Source: Anaerolineales bacterium UBA6055
Lineage (GTDB): Bacteria > Chloroflexota > Anaerolineae > Aggregatilineales > Phototrophicaceae
Assembly: GCA_002428985.1 (NCBI GenBank)
Contig: DIYL01000054.1
Location: forward strand, 248,001 to 312,000
Length of the DNA stretch: 64,000 nt
Direction: 5' to 3'
Positions 36,301 to 46,286 of this stretch are shown in pieces; the stretch's first letter is position 1; the number at the start of each line of letters is the position of its first letter. The translations under genes and the position numbers were made by a program. The notes under the pieces were generated by a model. The model worked only from the letters and a program-made list of their open reading frames with translations, did no database searches and had not been told where the DNA came from.

Positions 36301-37323
36301 ATGGTTCAAGAAATTTTCCTACATTGTGGATATCCTAAAACTGGTACCACCTCAATCCAAGCAGGTCTGTACAAATATCAAAATATCATAAAGAAAAAAG
36401 GTGTCGAATACTCGTTTCACAGCATTCTTGATAAGAATGGCAAGCATCATTTGGCAAGCCTAATACGGCGTAAACCCAGATATCGTAACCCAACCTATAG
36501 TAAATGGCGGCTAAGACGCGAACTAAAGCATGCGCGTGGAAACATAGCAATGATATCAGATGAAACCCTGTCACTTCTGTCAGCACCTCTTTTAAAGGAA
36601 TTGAGCGAGTTGTTAGATGGATGGATCATTCGTCCAATCTTTTACCTTCGACGACAAGATCTGTTCCTGCAATCCTTATGGTCACAGGCTATCAAAACTG
36701 GAAACACATGGATCGGTTTTGATGAGTGGGTTGATTTGTATTTAACAGATGATCCGGAAGCGTTTCCTTCGATGTATGATCCAAATTATCTAAGAGTGCT
36801 TGGGCATTGGGCACAGCAATTCGGTAAAGAGAATATTATTGTCCGACCATTTGAATCAAGTCAATTACAAATTAATGTTTTCCAAGATATAATTAAAGTT
36901 ATTGGTTTTCCTAATGATGAAACATTACACTACTCACAACATGTTAATATTTCACCAAGTCTAAAAACACTTGAAGTAATTCGTTATATAGGAAAACTAT
37001 TATTTGATAACTCCAACATTGCTCAAGGACATCGAGGGCAATTATTAAATACATTAAGAATCACCGCTGATGAGATGGGATGGAATAATATAAGGTTAAA
37101 TCTGATTTCCGCCGAAATGCATAACAAGATTATGAAGTTTTATGGTCCAATAAATCAAGAGGTTGCTCAGATTTATTTAGATACAAATAATCTATTTCTA
37201 GATCCATTCATACCACAACCAATCTCAGAATTTCAGTTAGATGAAACACAGAAAGACTTACTTAATTATTTAGACAAAGTTGTTGTCAATATGGTTACGA
37301 AGAATAAAGTCAAGGATGAGTAG
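36301..37323 (+). CDS. Sulfotransferase family protein
   Basis: 340 aa. The PAPS 5'-phosphosulfate loop is YPKTGTTSIQ at residues ~11-20. 'FYLRRQDLFLQSLWSQ' near 116-131 is the 3'-phosphate-binding region (R and S). No signal peptide or membrane anchor is visible, so it is probably a cytosolic carbohydrate O-sulfotransferase. A strong AGGAGG ribosome site lies 8 bases before the ATG. Placement among glycosyltransferases implies sulfation of the locus product. Confidence 0.85.
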   Translation: MVQEIFLHCGYPKTGTTSIQAGLYKYQNIIKKKGVEYSFHSILDKNGKHHLASLIRRKPRYRNPTYSKWRLRRELKHARGNIAMISDETLSLLSAPLLKELSELLDGWIIRPIFYLRRQDLFLQSLWSQAIKTGNTWIGFDEWVDLYLTDDPEAFPSMYDPNYLRVLGHWAQQFGKENIIVRPFESSQLQINVFQDIIKVIGFPNDETLHYSQHVNISPSLKTLEVIRYIGKLLFDNSNIAQGHRGQLLNTLRITADEMGWNNIRLNLISAEMHNKIMKFYGPINQEVAQIYLDTNNLFLDPFIPQPISEFQLDETQKDLLNYLDKVVVNMVTKNKVKDE

Positions 37324-37385
37324 TAGTCATTTAATGTCAATTCATTACTAAGTATTTACGCTTTAACGATTAACAGAAGTTATCT

Positions 37386-38543
37386 ATGTCAAAATTGATT
37401 ACAAGAAAAATCCTTTTTGTCTCACACCTCGGTCGTCTTGAAGGTGGTGCCGACCGAGTCCTGGCTATGACAGTTGATCATCTAGATATCTCAAATATTG
37501 ACCCTCTAGTCTTGCTACCCCGCAATGATACACTCGCACAACATTTCGAGTCCAAAGAGACTTCATTAATAGTGACACGTTATCGTGGATGGATTAGCCA
37601 AACCAATCACATTCTTGGTAAACTCTATCGCGCAGCTACAAATACTGTAGCAGTTCTACACCTGATCCAAAAGCTACGCGACAAAAATATCGCATTAGTT
37701 TATACAAATTCTCTGTACAGTCCTATTGGTTGTCTCCTCGCATACTCATTGCGCGTACCACATATTTGTCATATACATGAAGATATCGAAGGAACAATTC
37801 GCTCACATTACGATTTTGGGACTCGTAGAAGTATTTCGTTTTTAGATCGTTATTCAAAAGGTATTATCTGTGTATCACAATCGGTGCTTAAGCCTGTAGC
37901 GCCGTATATTAACCCAGAAAATGTTCATGTTATCTACAATCCTGTGCCAAACTTAGACGCTTTTAAAGCTATCGAAAAGTTACCCCGCTCAAATGTAACG
38001 CTAGGGTTTGTGGGTAATTTAAAGCCACATAAACGTCCTGAAGATGCTATTCATACGCTATATAACGTCCGGGAGAAAGGGGTAGATGCGAGATTATTAG
38101 TTGCTGGACAAGGCGATAGGGCATATGTGCAACAATTAAAGGCATTAGCAGATAAACTTAACGTCACTAAGCATATCGAATGGCTTGGTTATGTCACTGA
38201 CATGGTCAATGTATATGAGCAAATAGACATTTATATTGCTTGCTCATATGGTGAAGGGTTCAGTTTGGCAGTTATCGAAGCTATGGCGTCCGCATGTGCG
38301 GTCGTGGCGACCCGGCAAGGCGGTTCGTCGGAGGTAGTTAAACATAGTGAAAATGGTTTACTTTTTGATGCAACTGATGTGCAGACTTTAACTAACCATG
38401 TAATGAGTCTTACAACAGATCGTAAGTTGCTACGAACAATGCAACAAACTGCACGGGAGACGGTTGTTGATGTTTATACGATGGACAACTATATTACACA
38501 AATTACTGATGTGATTGAGACTGTACTGGAGGGACACATATAA
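37386..38543 (+). CDS. Glycosyltransferase family 4
   Basis: 385 aa. 'SHLGRLEGGADRVL' is the N-terminal acceptor loop, 'VIYNPVPNLDAF' opens the donor domain, 'LGFVGNLKPHKRPEDAI' is the hinge region and 'YGEGFSLAVIEAMASACAVVAT' contains the EX7E motif. Last gene of the rightward unit that begins at 32011. Donor and acceptor are not known. Confidence 0.92.
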   Translation: MSKLITRKILFVSHLGRLEGGADRVLAMTVDHLDISNIDPLVLLPRNDTLAQHFESKETSLIVTRYRGWISQTNHILGKLYRAATNTVAVLHLIQKLRDKNIALVYTNSLYSPIGCLLAYSLRVPHICHIHEDIEGTIRSHYDFGTRRSISFLDRYSKGIICVSQSVLKPVAPYINPENVHVIYNPVPNLDAFKAIEKLPRSNVTLGFVGNLKPHKRPEDAIHTLYNVREKGVDARLLVAGQGDRAYVQQLKALADKLNVTKHIEWLGYVTDMVNVYEQIDIYIACSYGEGFSLAVIEAMASACAVVATRQGGSSEVVKHSENGLLFDATDVQTLTNHVMSLTTDRKLLRTMQQTARETVVDVYTMDNYITQITDVIETVLEGHI

Positions 38544-38657
38544 AAAATCTCAGATAGCATTAGACAATTATGATTTTATCGAAAGACCTTGTAATTCGCG
38601 TGCAAGTCGCATAAATCCCTTACCTAGCCAAAAGAGTCGATGACTTGGGTGTTTATG

Positions 38658-38990
38658 CTACTTTAGCGAAAGTCCATTATATTTTTCTGTCAACTGATTG
38701 ATTAGTGGATGATTGATCATGCTCGAGACGTATACCTGAATATCATCTACTGACATTGTCACCTGAGTATATTTTTCGCTAAGTCCAAAGAAGCTCAAAA
38801 TATTATCCATATTATCTGGGAAATTGCGGTAATCGAGTTTGCTTTGTGTCTCGTAGTTTCATATTATGTTTCAACCAACATACTCACCTTCGTCGAACCT
38901 GATCGCACCTTGGTGGAAGACATTATGATTATTAGCACTGAAGAGTCGATGTTTTCAAATTGTTGAAGAAACCATTCAAACCATTGAGTG
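38658..38990 (-). pseudogene. Frameshifted remnant of an unrecognised gene
   Basis: On the minus strand one frame reads a convincing C-terminal segment (38867 down to the TAG at 38658: 'YETQSKLDYRNFPDN', 'ILSFFGLSEKYTQVT', 'YVSSMINHPLINQLTEKYNG'). Immediately upstream, other frames read 'HQGAIRFDEGEYVG' and 'SNNLFATPLNGLNGFF', each interrupted by stops. This is a 3' remnant with at least two frame changes and no start. The 'FFGL...HPL..Y' ending is reminiscent of sulfotransferase-type C-termini but I cannot assign it. The rest of the 38544-39130 gap holds only the terminator at 39021-39045. Confidence 0.6.
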
Positions 38991-39020
38991 GAGTTGCAAA
39001 CAGATTATTGGAATCATCGC

Positions 39021-39045
39021 AAAAAACCTTGCATCGGATGTAAGG
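39021..39045 (-). terminator. Rho-independent terminator of the Wzm/Wzt/sulfotransferase unit
   Basis: On the minus strand CCTTACA-TCCGA-TGCAAGG is a 7-bp stem with one mismatch, followed by TTTTTT (39026-39021). It is 86 bases downstream of the sulfotransferase stop. The opposite strand has the same stem followed by CTTTT, so it may also stop transcripts coming from the GT4 gene at 37386. Confidence 0.7.
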
Positions 39046-39130
39046 CTTTTAAATAGTTACTTATCGGCTGAAGCATTCAGAATAATAACGTTTGAACAGG
39101 ATTCAAATCATGGGCTTGGAAGACAGTAAA

Positions 39131-39934
39131 TTATTTCAACTGAGGGAAATTATTTTCTTGTAAAGAAGGTGTAGTATATCCGTCCGAAGTATAACCAAAC
39201 TGATGCATTAATTCTATATATTGTGGATTGTTAATGTAAAAGTCTAGTACGTTTCGAATTTCGACTGAGTAAGAATTGGATTTCCAACGTGAAATTGATT
39301 TTTGATGAACTTGTTGATGGCTATTTGCTTTCCAATCTTCACCCCGCCCCGGTATTGCATAATACTGATCTGAGTCATAGTCAGATGTTAAATCCGATTG
39401 TGGAAGACTTAGCCATATCTGGAAAGCACGCTTTATCTTCACTGGATCTACAACAAGATCTTCATAACGTAACCAGACTATAGGTACGTGTCGTTTTCTT
39501 GAAAACTTGAATACACCTTGCCAACTATTGTACCAAAATTCCCAAAACTTGACTGTCCGTGGCACTTCTGGATGAATATCCGTCTCGGATAACGATAGGA
39601 AAATATCACGTGGGTCACGCACAATACAGATATACCAAGCTTGGTTACCATAACGATTATATAACACTGGAAGTCCTCTCAAGTAACGAGTAGATTTTTC
39701 TAGTGCGATATGATCTCTGGGTGCTATAGATCTTAGTGGTATATTGTTATTATATGTTGACTTGACAAGTGTCATTTTTGGATGTTTTACAAAATAACGC
39801 ATCGACAACGTCGTACCGCTACGGGGCATCCCTGTCATAAAAACAATACGAGGTTGTAAATATTTGATATAAAATTGCGGTAGTACCTGTCTACGAATAG
39901 CATTATATATTTTTTTTTTGAACATTTTCTCCAT
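39131..39934 (-). CDS. Sulfotransferase family protein
   Basis: 267 aa from the ATG at 39934; ATG 39925 is an alternative, and the longer open frame runs into the Wzt gene and is rejected. PAPS-binding loop TGMPRSGTTLSMRYF at ~32-46, 3'-phosphate motif 'YICIVRDPRDIFLSLSET' at ~102-119 and the 'LRYEDLVVDP' helix start at ~154. It is the third gene after Wzm and Wzt, 10 bases past the Wzt stop, so sulfation is coupled genetically to export. It differs from the sulfotransferase at 36301, implying two sulfation steps. Confidence 0.88.
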   Translation of the reverse strand: MEKMFKKKIYNAIRRQVLPQFYIKYLQPRIVFMTGMPRSGTTLSMRYFVKHPKMTLVKSTYNNNIPLRSIAPRDHIALEKSTRYLRGLPVLYNRYGNQAWYICIVRDPRDIFLSLSETDIHPEVPRTVKFWEFWYNSWQGVFKFSRKRHVPIVWLRYEDLVVDPVKIKRAFQIWLSLPQSDLTSDYDSDQYYAIPGRGEDWKANSHQQVHQKSISRWKSNSYSVEIRNVLDFYINNPQYIELMHQFGYTSDGYTTPSLQENNFPQLK

Positions 39935-39944
39935 ACTGAGATTT

Positions 39945-41237
39945 TTACTCCGTACTCCAATCATGTTGTACAAGACATAATCCATTTTCGACACCTGGTA
40001 AATTACCAGAGCCAAAGTAATTTCCAGATACAACAGTGAGTTCACTAGCGTTATTAATTTTATCAGCCAAAATATTATTAACCTTGCTTGATAATTCAAG
40101 TTTATAAGTTGATGGTGGTAAAGGTAAATTATAGACCCTACAAGTAATATAACTTTGAGCAGGTAGCTCTCCGAATTCAATACCTTTCAATTTTGTGTAA
40201 GCTGTAAAAATATTGATGCCGAACTGATTTCGACACTTAATTCCACACCTGACATTTTTTAATATTTCATTGTTACTTGATTGGTAATAGAGTCTAATAT
40301 CAAAAGTCTGACCAGATTGCAATGAGTTCATGATATTACCATCGGTATTCAAGTATTCAACATTAGTGAATCTAAGTATACCTGATCCTGCACGATCTGT
40401 TCTTTCTGACAGTAAAGTACTTGATATGTTGTCAATATGACTTAAATACCAATCGACTGCTTTGTCGGTTTCGCCATCGTAAGCTATTCTTCCTTCACTT
40501 AATACAATACTACGACTACATAGTTGTTGGACTGCCGCCATATTGTGACTCACAAACAAGACCGTTCGACCTGAATCGGCAACGTCTTGCATTTTGCCGA
40601 GGCTCTTTCTCTGGAAAGCAGCATCACCAACAGATAATACCTCGTCTATAACTAATATTTCTGGTTCGAGATGTGCAGCAACTGCAAATGCTAGCCGAAC
40701 ATACATCCCACTTGAATAGTGTTTAACCGGCGTGTCAATAAATCTCTCGACACCAGCAAACTCTACGATTTCATCAAATTTAGAAGTGATCTCATGCCGT
40801 GTCATACCAAGAATTGCACCATTAAGGTAGATATTCTCGCGCCCACTAAGCTCAGGGTGGAAGCCTGTACCAACTTCTAAAAGTGAGCCCAAGCGACCAC
40901 GGAAACGAATTTCACCTGTAGTCGGTTCTGTTACACGCGATAATACCTTGAGTAACGTGCTTTTACCTGCACCATTATGCCCAATAATCCCGACAACTTC
41001 GCCACGCTTTACGTTAAAATTAATATCCTGTAATGCCCACATAGTCTCGGTAAGATTGGCTGCACTCTGAGCTTTTCCTGTCAAAACATTTCGAACACGT
41101 CGAAATGGCGCCAGTGCTATATCTCCAATTGTGTCACGCAGTGTGCGATAGGCAGCTGTCTGTTGTAGTGCACCAACATAGAACTGTTTAGACACATCCT
41201 TAACTTGAATTGCTAAATCTTTATCTAAATAACTCAT
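39945..41237 (-). CDS. wzt: Polysaccharide ABC exporter ATP-binding protein with carbohydrate-binding C-domain (Wzt)
   Basis: 430 aa. Walker A GHNGAGKST at 86-94, the signature region 'HYSSGMYVRLAFAVA' and Walker B 'EILVIDEVLSVGDAAFQ' are complete. Residues ~270-430 form the extra C-terminal beta-sandwich found in Wzt proteins that recognise the modified non-reducing end of the polymer before export. It overlaps the permease gene by 4 bases. This couples chain termination (methylation or sulfation) to transport. Confidence 0.92.
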   Translation of the reverse strand: MSYLDKDLAIQVKDVSKQFYVGALQQTAAYRTLRDTIGDIALAPFRRVRNVLTGKAQSAANLTETMWALQDINFNVKRGEVVGIIGHNGAGKSTLLKVLSRVTEPTTGEIRFRGRLGSLLEVGTGFHPELSGRENIYLNGAILGMTRHEITSKFDEIVEFAGVERFIDTPVKHYSSGMYVRLAFAVAAHLEPEILVIDEVLSVGDAAFQRKSLGKMQDVADSGRTVLFVSHNMAAVQQLCSRSIVLSEGRIAYDGETDKAVDWYLSHIDNISSTLLSERTDRAGSGILRFTNVEYLNTDGNIMNSLQSGQTFDIRLYYQSSNNEILKNVRCGIKCRNQFGINIFTAYTKLKGIEFGELPAQSYITCRVYNLPLPPSTYKLELSSKVNNILADKINNASELTVVSGNYFGSGNLPGVENGLCLVQHDWSTE

Positions 41238-42103
41238 ACAACATCCGCAAATGTTTTCTCTTGACGTCTAAAATACCAGAGACCACTAACTAACAACGTA
41301 ACTGAAACTAACACCGATACGACTAAGCTAGATGCCGTAAGGGCTGACGAACCGATCAATGACCAGCGAAAGCCGTTGATTACCCCTACCATCGGATTAA
41401 GATTGTAGAATAGTCGTAAGATGTCGTTTTCAATCAAAGAACTTGAATAGACTACAGGGGAAATGAATAACCACATTTGGATGACAAATGGAATGGTAAA
41501 TCGAACATCACGAAAAACAACATTTATTGCTGAAAACCATAGACCAATACCTAATGCGGTCATAATCGCAAAAAGCAAAAACAGAGGGAAAAAGATAATG
41601 CGATAATCTGGATAGATACCAAAAAAAGGCATCATAATTAGTAGAATCAAAAATGCCAGAAAAAAGTCAACTAGCTGTGCCATTACACTGGATACAGGCA
41701 AAATAATCCGCGGGAAGTAGATTTTTTTGACAAGATTTGAACTCGAAACAATGCTCTGTGCCGATGAAGTCAAACTACCTGCAAAAAACTGCCATGGGAC
41801 TAGAGCCGCGTAAGAGAATATAGGGTAGGCAATGCCGTCATCTGTAGGCACACCAGCTAAACCACCAAAAAACAAACTAAACACAACCATTGTCATCAAC
41901 GGTTGAATCACTGCCCATGCAAATCCAACGGCTGTTTGCTTATAACGAACCCGAATATCCCGTAATGTGAGGGTAAAGAATAACTCTCGGAAGTGCCATA
42001 TTTCACGCCAATCAATATGAAACCACCCTTTCGATGGTATCACAACGGTTACACGTTTGCTGGGCGGCAAGTTAGAAATCTGATGTTTGGGGGTATCCGT
42101 CAT
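41234..42103 (-). CDS. wzm: Polysaccharide ABC exporter permease (Wzm, ABC-2 type)
   Basis: 289 aa from the ATG at 42103, which has an AGGG ribosome site; a TTG at 42124 is rejected. It has about six membrane helices and the family segments 'REIWHFRELFFTLTLRDIRVRYKQT' and 'WAVIQPLMTMVVFSLFFG'. It forms the export channel with Wzt. First gene of the leftward Wzm-Wzt-sulfotransferase unit. Confidence 0.92.
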   Translation of the reverse strand: MTDTPKHQISNLPPSKRVTVVIPSKGWFHIDWREIWHFRELFFTLTLRDIRVRYKQTAVGFAWAVIQPLMTMVVFSLFFGGLAGVPTDDGIAYPIFSYAALVPWQFFAGSLTSSAQSIVSSSNLVKKIYFPRIILPVSSVMAQLVDFFLAFLILLIMMPFFGIYPDYRIIFFPLFLLFAIMTALGIGLWFSAINVVFRDVRFTIPFVIQMWLFISPVVYSSSLIENDILRLFYNLNPMVGVINGFRWSLIGSSALTASSLVVSVLVSVTLLVSGLWYFRRQEKTFADVV

Positions 42104-42130
42104 ACATAACCCTAAAGTTTCCAAAGTGAA

Positions 42131-42159
42131 ATTCTACAATAAGCAAATAACGATGTAAA
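42131..42159 (-). promoter_or_regulatory. Predicted promoter of the wzm-wzt unit
   Basis: On the minus strand TTTACA (42159-42154), a 17-base spacer, then TAGAAT (42136-42131). Transcription would start about 20-25 bases before the Wzm ATG at 42103. Confidence 0.5.
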
Positions 42160-42425
42160 TACTCTGGATTTGTCAAATGGTCAGATATTACTATGTATTG
42201 CTATCTATACTTGTATGAATTACATCATCAACTTGTGCGATGTAGCTTTTTGATTTTACACATATACACAACATTTTCATGAGTATTGGAATGAGCAATT
42301 ATCGGCTCAGTTCAAAGTTGATTCTTAACAGTTGAAGTATCCAGTACTCGCTTCATATGACGGTTGCAGTACAATTTTTCAATTGCATTGAGCAACATAG
42401 ACATTGGTTAACCTAAACCATTAAG
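42160..42425. other. Intergenic stretch with no recognised feature
   Basis: AT-rich gap between the wzm promoter and the end of the membrane glycosyltransferase gene. No ORF, hairpin or repeat is visible. Confidence 0.4.
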
Positions 42426-43913
42426 TTACGCCAAAAGATATATACGTATAGGAGAACCGTCAAATGTATGCAATTCTATATATTCTTCTTGACATAATTC
42501 AAAAGGTGTGACAATTAGCCTTATATCAGGCTCTTGAGAACCCGTTTGATAGCACTCTCTATCTAAATTGAACTCAAAAAAGTCCAACGCACGAATACTA
42601 ATTGCATAGCGTGTATGTCTCGGTTGGTGAAATGAGTCTTCATTGTAGTAGAAAGTTTGAAAGGCACTGCCTATGTTGGAGAAGAACCGCATATTATCAT
42701 CATAAGAGTCTAATATCTCTCCAATTTCTTGATATGGACGAATCACATTGTGTTTACGCGACCCATCGGCAAACAATATCGTTTCGCCTAGTTGAGGTCT
42801 ATCATCAAATGTGTAATGTCGAATAAGTATTGTGTAGTTCCATATACATGTTAAGGTTATTAACAAAATAGTAATCCCCGCAATTGAGGTTTTCGGAATG
42901 TGACGAGTTGCAATCCATTCATTGAACTGTGCAAATGCAAATGGAGTGAGCGCTATAAAACACAAGACTATATACTGTCCACTATTACCTTGTAAGTAAA
43001 AATTCCAAGCGAGCAAGAATGGCGCATACCACAACAGAATAGCCAAATAACGACGAGCTAGATACCATAGACTACTAGCAAAAATTAACCATGACACATA
43101 TGGTAAAAAATAGAAGTTAATGGATTGTAAATTGAAGAAGAACGAATCGAGATTGATTCCAGAATTACCTGCACGTGACATCAATTGTATGTGCTGTCCA
43201 GAAGTCAAACCTAATATGTAAGGTGCAAATACATGAATAAAGAACATATATAGCGCAACAATTACAATGAATGGAGAAAACCAAGTAATGACTTTTCTCA
43301 GTTGGTGACGATTATAATAACTGTAAATGAGAAATGTTGGACCATAGAATACAATAACACCAAAATTCGTTAATGCCCCGATGAGAATAAGAGAATTCAA
43401 AAATATAAAATCATATCGTGCCTCACGCACAGTCAGATCATAGTTTTGACGAATCAGTATTCGAGTACCTACTAAGAAGACTATGACAATAATACTCCAA
43501 GCAAAAGCCATAATAGTCCAAGTCATCACACCACTTACGGCAATGGCAAAAGCAGAAATGTAACCCACAATAGAATTGGCTACATCCGTACCAAGTTTAT
43601 AAATATAATAGACCATCATTACAGAAAAAATTACTGCCATCAACCGCAGGCCAAGCTCATGATATGGTAAAACAAGCAGTCCAGGGATTGATAGAGCATA
43701 TCGTACAGGTGGATGATGAGCTAATATCATTGGGTTGGTAGCTTGCTTAAAATCTCCCTCAGAAATCCCGATTATCATTTGCAGTACACGGTACCTCTGG
43801 GTAGCCTCATCATCCCCATGAAACTGACCTGTAGCTGTCACAACAGCATTAATTGATGCGATAATGAGTATAGTACACAGAATTAATTTATGAACACGAT
43901 CAAATATTGGCAT
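42426..43913 (-). CDS. Polytopic membrane protein, GT39/ArnT-like glycosyltransferase (GT-C fold)
   Basis: 495 aa from the ATG at 43913, preceded by AGGA at spacing 6; the TTG at 43928 is rejected. About 11 membrane helices are visible. The first extracytoplasmic loop has acidic residues in 'FHGDDEATQRYRVLQM', the position of the catalytic Asp in GT-C enzymes that use polyprenyl-phosphate sugars. The C-terminus is a soluble domain. It probably adds a sugar outside the membrane. Donor and acceptor unknown. Confidence 0.75.
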   Translation of the reverse strand: MPIFDRVHKLILCTILIIASINAVVTATGQFHGDDEATQRYRVLQMIIGISEGDFKQATNPMILAHHPPVRYALSIPGLLVLPYHELGLRLMAVIFSVMMVYYIYKLGTDVANSIVGYISAFAIAVSGVMTWTIMAFAWSIIVIVFLVGTRILIRQNYDLTVREARYDFIFLNSLILIGALTNFGVIVFYGPTFLIYSYYNRHQLRKVITWFSPFIVIVALYMFFIHVFAPYILGLTSGQHIQLMSRAGNSGINLDSFFFNLQSINFYFLPYVSWLIFASSLWYLARRYLAILLWYAPFLLAWNFYLQGNSGQYIVLCFIALTPFAFAQFNEWIATRHIPKTSIAGITILLITLTCIWNYTILIRHYTFDDRPQLGETILFADGSRKHNVIRPYQEIGEILDSYDDNMRFFSNIGSAFQTFYYNEDSFHQPRHTRYAISIRALDFFEFNLDRECYQTGSQEPDIRLIVTPFELCQEEYIELHTFDGSPIRIYLLA

Positions 43914-44131
43914 CTGGAATCCTAACAATAAATAGTCAGACTAATTAATAATAATAGATAAAATGTCTGATTGTAATGAATAGTGGTCAAGACAAAACAT
44001 CAGTGCCGACTCTACCTTGATCAAGCAAATAACTCAGCGAAAATGACTATATTGAATATATGAACCGAACAGGCGTCTCGCATTAGCAAAAACTCTAAAT
44101 ATCTAACGTAGCCCACAATCTCAACCAGAAG

Positions 44132-45196
44132 TTAGTCAGCCTCTCTGATCATTTCCATTGCTACAGGTGCAATTCCTCGTCCAACGGTCGAATAACCATA
44201 ACGACTGGGATGTCCATTCCCAACAAATGGCTGATCATCAATTTCATTGGATTTGGCTAGCAAATACAATGCTTCAATATCATCAATTTCTTCAAAGAGT
44301 GGCGTAAGGTCGAAGAAATGACCATATCCAATATCATCAATCATTTCTTCCAGGAGTTTTCCTTGCTCGTTTTCATAGTTATTATGAATGAGCACATGAT
44401 CAGGTATCATGACAAATAATAATGGTACATTGTTTGTATCAAGATAGCTAGTCGCTTCAGTTAGGTCTTGCCGATACATCTCAATCAATGGATTTAATGC
44501 TTCACGCTGGTCCCCATACCAAAAATCTGGTGTAGTGTATGAACATAAGTCATCACCTCGAGTAGCAGATTGAACTGTTGTTTCTCCCGTAGCAGAGTCG
44601 ATTGGAGTTGTCAGCCGAACCCACAACAGGATTAATGCAGTATTATTGACTATCGTCGTAGGGCGTAAAGACTCAACCGTACGTCGCTGTCTATTGGGTG
44701 GTAAACAAGCACGATAATCAGGTATATCATTTGGTGTGTATTGAAGGATTACTAAATCTGGTTTAATATCCAGCCCTCTATCTTTCAAGTATTTTAGATG
44801 ATCTCTCAATGTGCTACCTGCGCGTCCAGCATTCCATACATTGACAGATAAGCCTTCGCTGCGAAGTTCATTTTCAAGCCAAGATGGCCAAGTATCCATA
44901 TTTGATACAAATGTACCAAACGTGAACGAATCACCGATAGCTAAAATGTTGAAATCGGTATTTGAATCGTCAGTAAACTCATCTGTATTCCTAAAACCTG
45001 CTTGGTTTGCAATAACCCGATAGACTCGTTCTGGCTACATATCCTAATTGGTGTCTTGCGGAACAAGCTCTCCAAGACCATTACCACGAGAAAACGTAAT
45101 TGCAGGCGGGCTATACAGTACGGCTCGTGCAATCAACTCCAAAGCAAAGACAGAGCAGAGTGTGATAAGCATGATCAAAAAGAATTTACGTAACAA
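44132..45196 (-). pseudogene. Frameshifted SGNH-hydrolase-like protein (single-pass, lipid- or glycan-acting)
   Basis: The C-terminal 255 residues from the ATG at 44899 look intact, but the essential block I, AIGDSFTFG, lies in the same frame upstream of that ATG with no start codon. Further upstream, TTG 45196 with GGAG ahead begins a signal anchor ('FFLIMLITLCSVFALELIARA'). Two TAG codons (45044-45046, 45035-45037) separate the halves. Between them another frame reads QLGYVARTS, so two compensating frameshifts near 45055 and 45025 would restore one ~355-aa protein. The DxxH-type motif also reads NGHPS. Likely a decayed esterase/acyltransferase; assembly error is the alternative. Confidence 0.75.
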
Positions 45197-45235
45197 AGGT
45201 CGTTCTCCAAATTATTGTTCAAAATACCTCGGGAC

Positions 45236-46231
45236 TTATTGTATCATATATTGTAACTGTCGTACTGATTTATAAATATGTTTTAGTATTGGGTTGCGTG
45301 GTTCTTTTTGCCCAAATTTACTGATGTGAACCTGTTGCCCGAAATACATCGCACGTTGCACTAAGTTTTGATAAACTTCATCAATCTCATCATCGCGCAA
45401 GTATCCTTGACTAGACAAATTTTGGAATAAATCAAAAGCATATCGAATAATCTCCGATATTTGATCCAGTGTTAGATTTCGCTGTGAATTAATATAGTGA
45501 AGTCGAAACATAACATCCGGTGATACATCATATCCAAGTATATGTTTAAGTTTATTTAAACGTACCTGATATACATCCGTTGCTTCCGCATTTGATTTCA
45601 TCTTTGTGATTGATCTATTGTGTACACGATAGGTAAGCAATGCATCCGGTAAATTGGCAAAACCGACCTTATCAAGCAAAAAATTCCATAACTCAAAATC
45701 CTGACCAATACGATATGTTGTGTTATAGAGCGGTGTGCGATGTTCCTGAATCCGCGCACGCATCATAATAGTCGGGTGTATCAGTGGATGATCCATAAAC
45801 ATCAGCCATACAATCATACTGTGATTCGTTGGGAACATTCGTGTGTAGAGACGGCTAAAAGGCTGGTGAAGATAATGAACATGCGTACCGAGTATATCTG
45901 TATTTGGATTCACATCAAGGAAAGCAACCTGCTTAGCCAGTCGTGTCGGATGTGAAATGTCGTCTCCATCCATACGTGCGATGTATTTACCAGATGATCT
46001 TGCGATGCCCTCATTTAATGATACTGGTAATGTTTGAGGCGTATCATGATCAATTCTGACAATCCGCTTATCTGCATAATTGTCCAGAATTTGTGCGGTA
46101 TCATCTGTGGAGCCATCGTTGATAAGAATCAATTCAAAGTCTGTATATGTCTGATTCAAGATACTGTCAACTGCTTGACCAATATACTTATCATCGTTAT
46201 GTGTACTGAGAATTACACTGACTTTAGGCAT
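45236..46231 (-). CDS. Glycosyltransferase family 2
   Basis: 331 aa from the ATG at 46231; the longer frame to 46276 is rejected because a GGGTG ribosome site lies just upstream of the ATG. GT-A fold: 'VSVILSTHNDDKYIGQAVDSIL', 'LILINDGSTDDT' and the DxD equivalent 'ARMDGDDISHPTRL'. The C-terminus is helical. Cytosolic inverting transferase of unknown specificity, between a membrane GT-like gene and the broken SGNH gene in one leftward unit. Confidence 0.9.
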   Translation of the reverse strand: MPKVSVILSTHNDDKYIGQAVDSILNQTYTDFELILINDGSTDDTAQILDNYADKRIVRIDHDTPQTLPVSLNEGIARSSGKYIARMDGDDISHPTRLAKQVAFLDVNPNTDILGTHVHYLHQPFSRLYTRMFPTNHSMIVWLMFMDHPLIHPTIMMRARIQEHRTPLYNTTYRIGQDFELWNFLLDKVGFANLPDALLTYRVHNRSITKMKSNAEATDVYQVRLNKLKHILGYDVSPDVMFRLHYINSQRNLTLDQISEIIRYAFDLFQNLSSQGYLRDDEIDEVYQNLVQRAMYFGQQVHISKFGQKEPRNPILKHIYKSVRQLQYMIQ

Positions 46232-46286
46232 AAACATCACCCGACTACATATATATCGATCTGCTTCGTACATCATTGCGGGAATA

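Noticed and set aside
39935..40180. Hydrophobic N-terminal extension of the second sulfotransferase
   Set aside because: It is the antisense-free but out-of-frame overlap with the wzt 3' end; the sulfotransferase domain starts after 39934.
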